DNA of 64,000 bases from JBHYDC01 sp051861205 (lineage in GTDB: Bacteria > Pseudomonadota > Alphaproteobacteria > Rhizobiales > Pleomorphomonadaceae). Under the pieces are notes generated by a model that searched no databases, was not told where the DNA came from, and saw nothing but the letters and a program-made list of their open reading frames with translations. The position numbers and the translations under genes are program-made. The first letter of the stretch is position 1, and the number at the start of each line of letters is the position of its first letter. This document shows positions 60,691 to 64,000 of the stretch, one piece after another. Location of the stretch: positions 62,001 to 126,000 of the forward strand of contig JBHYDC010000003.1 of the NCBI GenBank assembly GCA_051861205.1. Direction: 5' to 3'.

Positions 60691-63060
60691 ATGCGCTGGC
60701 AGCCCGCGACCGGCGACAGGATCATGCCGCTGACCTGGCGGATGACCGTGACCGAGGCGGGCGTAATCGCGCATCCGGAAAGCCTGGACGCAGCCGGGCT
60801 GTCGTGGATAGGCGCTCCGGTGCCGGGAACTGCGGCGTCCGCGCTGGAGGCGGCGGGGCACTGGCAGCGGGGCGATGCGCTGACGCTGCATCACCGCGAT
60901 GTTTGGTATGTGACCGAGAGTGCCGAAACCGGGTCGCGGCGGCTGGTCTTGGTGGGGCTGGCGACCCTCGCCGAGGTTTATCTCGGCGGCGAATTGATTG
61001 TCACATCAAGCGATTTCTTCCGGCGCCATGACCTTGACGTGACCGTGCAGGCGGGAGACCGGCTGGCGATCGCCTTTCGCGCGTTGGCTCCCGCGCTTGC
61101 CGCGAAGGGGCCACGCGCGCGCTGGCGGGTGCCGATGATCCCGAACCAGGGCCTTCGCCATGTTCGCACGACGCTGTTCGGTCATATGCCGGGCTGGTGC
61201 CCCGCGATCGATGCGGTGGGACCGACCCGCGCGGCGATGCTTGTGGAGCGCGGACCCGTGACGGCCGAGGACATGCGGGTGTCCGCGACAATGGCGGGGA
61301 CGACGGGTGTGCTCGCGGTGTCGCTCGCAATGGTGGGAGCCGAGGCGGCGACGCTGCTGTGCGGCGGGCAGCGGGTGGAGATGCAAGCGGACGGCGGGCG
61401 CTGGACGGGGAGGATCGAACTCCCGGACGTTCGGCGGTGGTGGCCGAACGGATATGGCGAGGCGGCGCTTTATGACGTTAGCGTCGAGGCCGGCGGCGTG
61501 GCGATCGACCTTGGCCGCGTGGGTTTCCGCACGATTGAGCGCGATGCCGGCGACGGATTCGGGCTGATCGTGAACGGCGTGCGGGTGTTCTGCCGGGGCG
61601 CCTGCTGGACCAACGCTGACGTGGTGGCGCTGCCCGGAACGCGGAAGGCCTATGAGCCGATCCTGCGGCGGGCGCATCAAGCCGGAATGACGATGATTCG
61701 CGTGGGCGGGACGATGATCCCGGAAACGCGGGCGTTTTTCGACCTGTGCGACGAGCTTGGAATCCTCGTTTGGCAGGAGTTCTCTTTTGCGAATTTCGAC
61801 TATCCCGCCGCCGATGAGGTCTACCGCGCGGAGGCGATGGACATGCTGGCGGAGATCGGGGCCGCGCCATCACTCGCGGTGCTCTGCGGGGGTTCGGAGA
61901 ATTTTCAGCAGGCGGCGATGATGGGCCTGCCGGCGGATCGCTGGCCGGATCAGCCGTTCACGACGGTGCTGACGGAGGTGGCGGCGTCGGTCAGGCCGGA
62001 CGTTCCCTATGTCGCGAATTCGCCGATCGGCGGCGCATTGCCCTTCGCAGTGGACCGGGGCGTAGCGCATTACTATGGCGTTGGAGCCTATCGCAGGCCA
62101 CTGGAGGATGCCCGGCGGGCAGAGGTGACATTCGCATCGGAATGTCTGGCGTTTGCCAATGTGCCGGCAGATGGAAATCTGGGCGGCGGGCCGCGCGATC
62201 TGGGCGCCGACTGGGATTTCGCCGATGTGCGCGACCATTACGTCGGGCTCCTGTTCGGCGTCGATCCCGCGCGGCTGCGGGAGGAAGACACGACGCTCTA
62301 TCTGGATCTCGCGCGCGTTGCACCCGGCGCGGCGATGGAGGCGGTGTTCGCGGAATGGCGGCGCGGCCGCTCGCCGACGCGGGGCGGGCTCGTCTGGACG
62401 TTGATGGATGTAGCGCCCGGATCAGGATGGGGCGTTTTGGACCACTTGGGCCAGCCGAAAGCAGCGTGGTATGCCCTGAAACGGGCGTTCCGCCCCGTGC
62501 AGGTGACGCTGACCGACGAGGGCGTCAACGGGCTGGCGATCCATCTGATCAACGATACGGCAGACACGGTGGAGGCCGTGCTGACGCTGACCTGTCTGCG
62601 GGACGGGCGCACGCCTGTTCTGACGCGCTCCCGGCCGGTGACGCTTTCGCCTCGCAGCGCCGAGGAGATGGCGGCCTTCGACGTGATCGGCGCGTTTTTC
62701 GACCTGACCTATGCCTACCGCTTCGGGCCGCCCGGCCATGATGTGACGGCGGTGCGGCTGACGGGCAGCGACGGGCGGACGATCGCGGAGGCCTTTCACC
62801 ATCCGCTGGGGCTGAAGCAGGGCTTTCCCGATCCGGCGATCAGCGCCGCCGTGGAAATCGGCCCGGAGGGCGCGGTGCTGGTGCTGCAAACAGACACCTA
62901 TGCTCCCTTCGTGTTCGTGACCGGCGCGGGATTGACGCCTGCCGACGATGGCTTCGCGCTGATGCCGGGCGTGGAGAAGCGGGTGCCGCTTGGGGGGCAG
63001 AATGCTGTTTCCGGCGAGGTCCGGACGCCTGGCGCGCGGGTGCGCGTCTCGTTCGCGTGA
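60691..63060 (+). CDS. GH2 family beta-mannosidase-like protein
   Basis: A 789-residue protein with the GH2 layout: galactose-binding-like N-domain (LVLVGLATLAEVYLGGELIV), immunoglobulin-like domain, a TIM barrel (about 290-590), and a C-terminal beta-sandwich. The probable acid/base Glu is in CGGSENFQQ, where mannosidases have GNNE, and the probable nucleophile Glu in TFASECLAF, so both carboxylates exist but in altered motifs. No signal peptide. It is the last gene of the coupled carrier-protein cluster, so its substrate may be an aminoacylated glycan or glycoside. Enzymatic competence is not certain. Confidence 0.85.
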   Translation: MRWQPATGDRIMPLTWRMTVTEAGVIAHPESLDAAGLSWIGAPVPGTAASALEAAGHWQRGDALTLHHRDVWYVTESAETGSRRLVLVGLATLAEVYLGGELIVTSSDFFRRHDLDVTVQAGDRLAIAFRALAPALAAKGPRARWRVPMIPNQGLRHVRTTLFGHMPGWCPAIDAVGPTRAAMLVERGPVTAEDMRVSATMAGTTGVLAVSLAMVGAEAATLLCGGQRVEMQADGGRWTGRIELPDVRRWWPNGYGEAALYDVSVEAGGVAIDLGRVGFRTIERDAGDGFGLIVNGVRVFCRGACWTNADVVALPGTRKAYEPILRRAHQAGMTMIRVGGTMIPETRAFFDLCDELGILVWQEFSFANFDYPAADEVYRAEAMDMLAEIGAAPSLAVLCGGSENFQQAAMMGLPADRWPDQPFTTVLTEVAASVRPDVPYVANSPIGGALPFAVDRGVAHYYGVGAYRRPLEDARRAEVTFASECLAFANVPADGNLGGGPRDLGADWDFADVRDHYVGLLFGVDPARLREEDTTLYLDLARVAPGAAMEAVFAEWRRGRSPTRGGLVWTLMDVAPGSGWGVLDHLGQPKAAWYALKRAFRPVQVTLTDEGVNGLAIHLINDTADTVEAVLTLTCLRDGRTPVLTRSRPVTLSPRSAEEMAAFDVIGAFFDLTYAYRFGPPGHDVTAVRLTGSDGRTIAEAFHHPLGLKQGFPDPAISAAVEIGPEGAVLVLQTDTYAPFVFVTGAGLTPADDGFALMPGVEKRVPLGGQNAVSGEVRTPGARVRVSFA

Positions 63061-63298
63061 TTTAAAGGACAGCTTGCAAGAGCCACAAAGCCTCTGATTC
63101 TTCCAGATTTGCGAATTTCAGCCCATGAATTCAAGGCACAACGGATCGCGCGCCTGTTTGGCCGCGAGCGCCCGAGTAGGCCCTTTGCGGCAAAGAGCTT
63201 AAGGCGCCTACTCCGGATTGGGGCCCCCCTCGTCCAGATCACACGACCTATCGTTCCGGTTGCAGCCAGCAATCAAGCGGCTGCGATAGGAGGCCACA

Positions 63299-63478
63299 AT
63301 GTCGGTGACCAAACATCTGCTCGCGGTGGCGGTCGTGACAGCACTGTCCTGCGCGCCCGCGTGGGCGGGCCACAAGCACAAGCCAGGACGCGGCGCACCG
63401 CTGCCGATCACAGTGCTTGCCCTTCCGGCCCTGATCGGTCTGGGTGCCTATGGTCTAGTGCGGGGCCGGCGGCCCTGA
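63299..63478 (+). CDS. Small exosortase-substrate-like protein (PxP-hydrophobic-RGRR tail)
   Basis: A 59-residue protein with a signal peptide (MSVTKHLLAVAVVTALSCAPAWA / GHKHK), a very short basic spacer, and a C-terminal sorting-like signal: APLP, then a hydrophobic segment ITVLALPALIGLGAYGLV and the basic end RGRRP. This tripartite tail is the plan of PEP-CTERM/VPLPA/VPEID-type exosortase substrates. AGGAGG lies 5 bases before the ATG, a strong site. The next gene, 57 bases on, is an exosortase-like membrane protein, which supports the pairing. The gap 63061-63298 before it holds nothing else I can name. Confidence 0.65.
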   Translation: MSVTKHLLAVAVVTALSCAPAWAGHKHKPGRGAPLPITVLALPALIGLGAYGLVRGRRP

Positions 63479-63535
63479 ACGTCCCAGAAAGTGGCGGCCG
63501 GTCAAGCGGTTTGCCCATGGCGGCTGGAGAGTTTT

Positions 63536-64000
63536 ATGGCGACAGATCGCTCTCTTGTAGTCCTCTGGAATTCTCCAGCGCGCGCCTTCGTTTTTTCCGC
63601 CTTCTTCGTTGTCGCCTTCTCAAGCGCCATAACGCTGTCGGTCCACGGTGCGCTGTCGGGCAGCGAGCCGCTGCGGGCAGCGTTCAGGCTGTTCGACCTT
63701 CACCCCGTCATCTGGCTTGCAGCCGCGGCAGGGCTCGTTTTGCTGACCGAAATACCCGGCGAGGGGAGACGTTCAGATGCCGCGCTGCTCGGTATCGTCG
63801 CACTTTTGGTTCTCGCGCCGGTGGGCTGGGCGAGTTGGCTCGCTGTAACTTTGATCGGCGCGGCGCTTGTGGTGACGTCAAGACCAGGCAGCGTGGGTGC
63901 GCGCGCCGGGTGGATCATCGCGGCGCTGAGCGTGCCGAAGTTCTGGGCAGCAGCGGTGGTGATGCTCATCGGTCCAACGCTGCTCGCCCTTGATGCGGCG
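63536..64000 (+). CDS. Exosortase/archaeosortase-like membrane protein (5' part)
   Basis: The first 155 residues of a polytopic membrane protein open to the right edge. Several hydrophobic segments are seen (for example AFVFSAFFVVAFSSAITLSV, LLGIVALLVLAPVGWASWLAV), followed by SVPKFWAAAVVMLIGPTLLALDA, which resembles the exosortase core segment before the catalytic Cys. Exosortases cut C-terminal sorting signals in the inner membrane. The catalytic Cys, Arg and His would lie beyond the window, so the identification is provisional. Confidence 0.6.
   Translation, partial: MATDRSLVVLWNSPARAFVFSAFFVVAFSSAITLSVHGALSGSEPLRAAFRLFDLHPVIWLAAAAGLVLLTEIPGEGRRSDAALLGIVALLVLAPVGWASWLAVTLIGAALVVTSRPGSVGARAGWIIAALSVPKFWAAAVVMLIGPTLLALDAA

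Noticed and set aside
63109..63993. A 294-codon plus-strand frame at the right edge
   Set aside because: Runs across two frames with strong ribosome binding sites and membrane-protein character (63299 and 63536); it is Arg-rich and featureless.

Overview
The window is one contiguous stretch of an alphaproteobacterial chromosome, most likely from Hyphomicrobiales (Rhizobiales). It is GC-rich. It carries conserved alphaproteobacterial neighbourhoods (rpoN-hpf-ptsN; DUF1150 near hsp20; Tim44-like/mltA/smr/xre facing fxsA-secB). It also has an HWE-family kinase, ThuEFG-like and GtsABCD-like sugar transporters, LacI regulators and a ROSE-type RNA thermometer. The species cannot be named from sequence reading alone. 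I saw no tRNA, rRNA, CRISPR array, insertion sequence or prophage.

Layout. 1-2.5 kb: the 3' end of rpoN, then hpf and ptsN. 2.5-9.4 kb (minus strand): DUF1150, a heat-shock hsp20 with its own promoter and RNA thermometer, a two-domain VOC protein, gabDT, a LysR regulator and an RluA-type pseudouridine synthase. 9.4-15.5 kb: a TadG-like anchored protein of unknown function, then an HD-GYP response regulator and a hybrid histidine kinase (probable c-di-GMP signalling pair). 15.5-19.7 kb: xre, smr, mltA and Tim44-like genes divergent from fxsA and secB. 19.8-25.7 kb: a NepR-like small protein, a beta-helix protein, a GAF/HWE sensor kinase, a GH25 lysozyme lipoprotein and a GH5-like glycosidase.

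25.9-46.6 kb is catabolic. A ThuEFG-like sugar ABC transporter without its own ATPase lies on the plus strand. A long minus-strand block follows: a GtsABCD-like sugar importer, two GMC oxidoreductases, an SDR and two dimeric alpha/beta-barrel proteins, controlled by one LacI. Upstream lie an aldehyde dehydrogenase, an enoyl-CoA hydratase, a CoA transferase, a Gfo/Idh/MocA dehydrogenase and a second LacI divergent from a DUF993 aldolase-like gene. Each LacI has its own palindrome type nearby. The gene set suggests uptake and oxidation of a sugar or glycoside together with side-chain/CoA chemistry; the substrate is unknown.

46.7-50 kb holds small genes: a winged-helix-like protein, a GNAT, and a rhodanese divergent from FtrA, then a 3-hydroxyisobutyrate-dehydrogenase-like enzyme. 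50.2-63.1 kb (all plus strand): a type I secretion ABC exporter with HlyD, a Sel1-repeat protein, UDP-xylose synthase, a PPOX-family protein and a small secreted protein. These are followed by the most distinctive unit of the window: a dedicated carrier protein, an acyl-CoA-dehydrogenase-like flavoprotein, an amino acid:[carrier protein] ligase (a class II tRNA-synthetase relative), a DUF1839 protein and a GH2 beta-mannosidase-like enzyme, tightly coupled. The biology of this aminoacyl-carrier-protein pathway is not established to my knowledge. At the right edge, a 59-residue protein with signal peptide and a PxP/hydrophobic/RGRR C-terminus lies next to the start of an exosortase-like membrane protein, suggesting a minimal dedicated protein-sorting pair.
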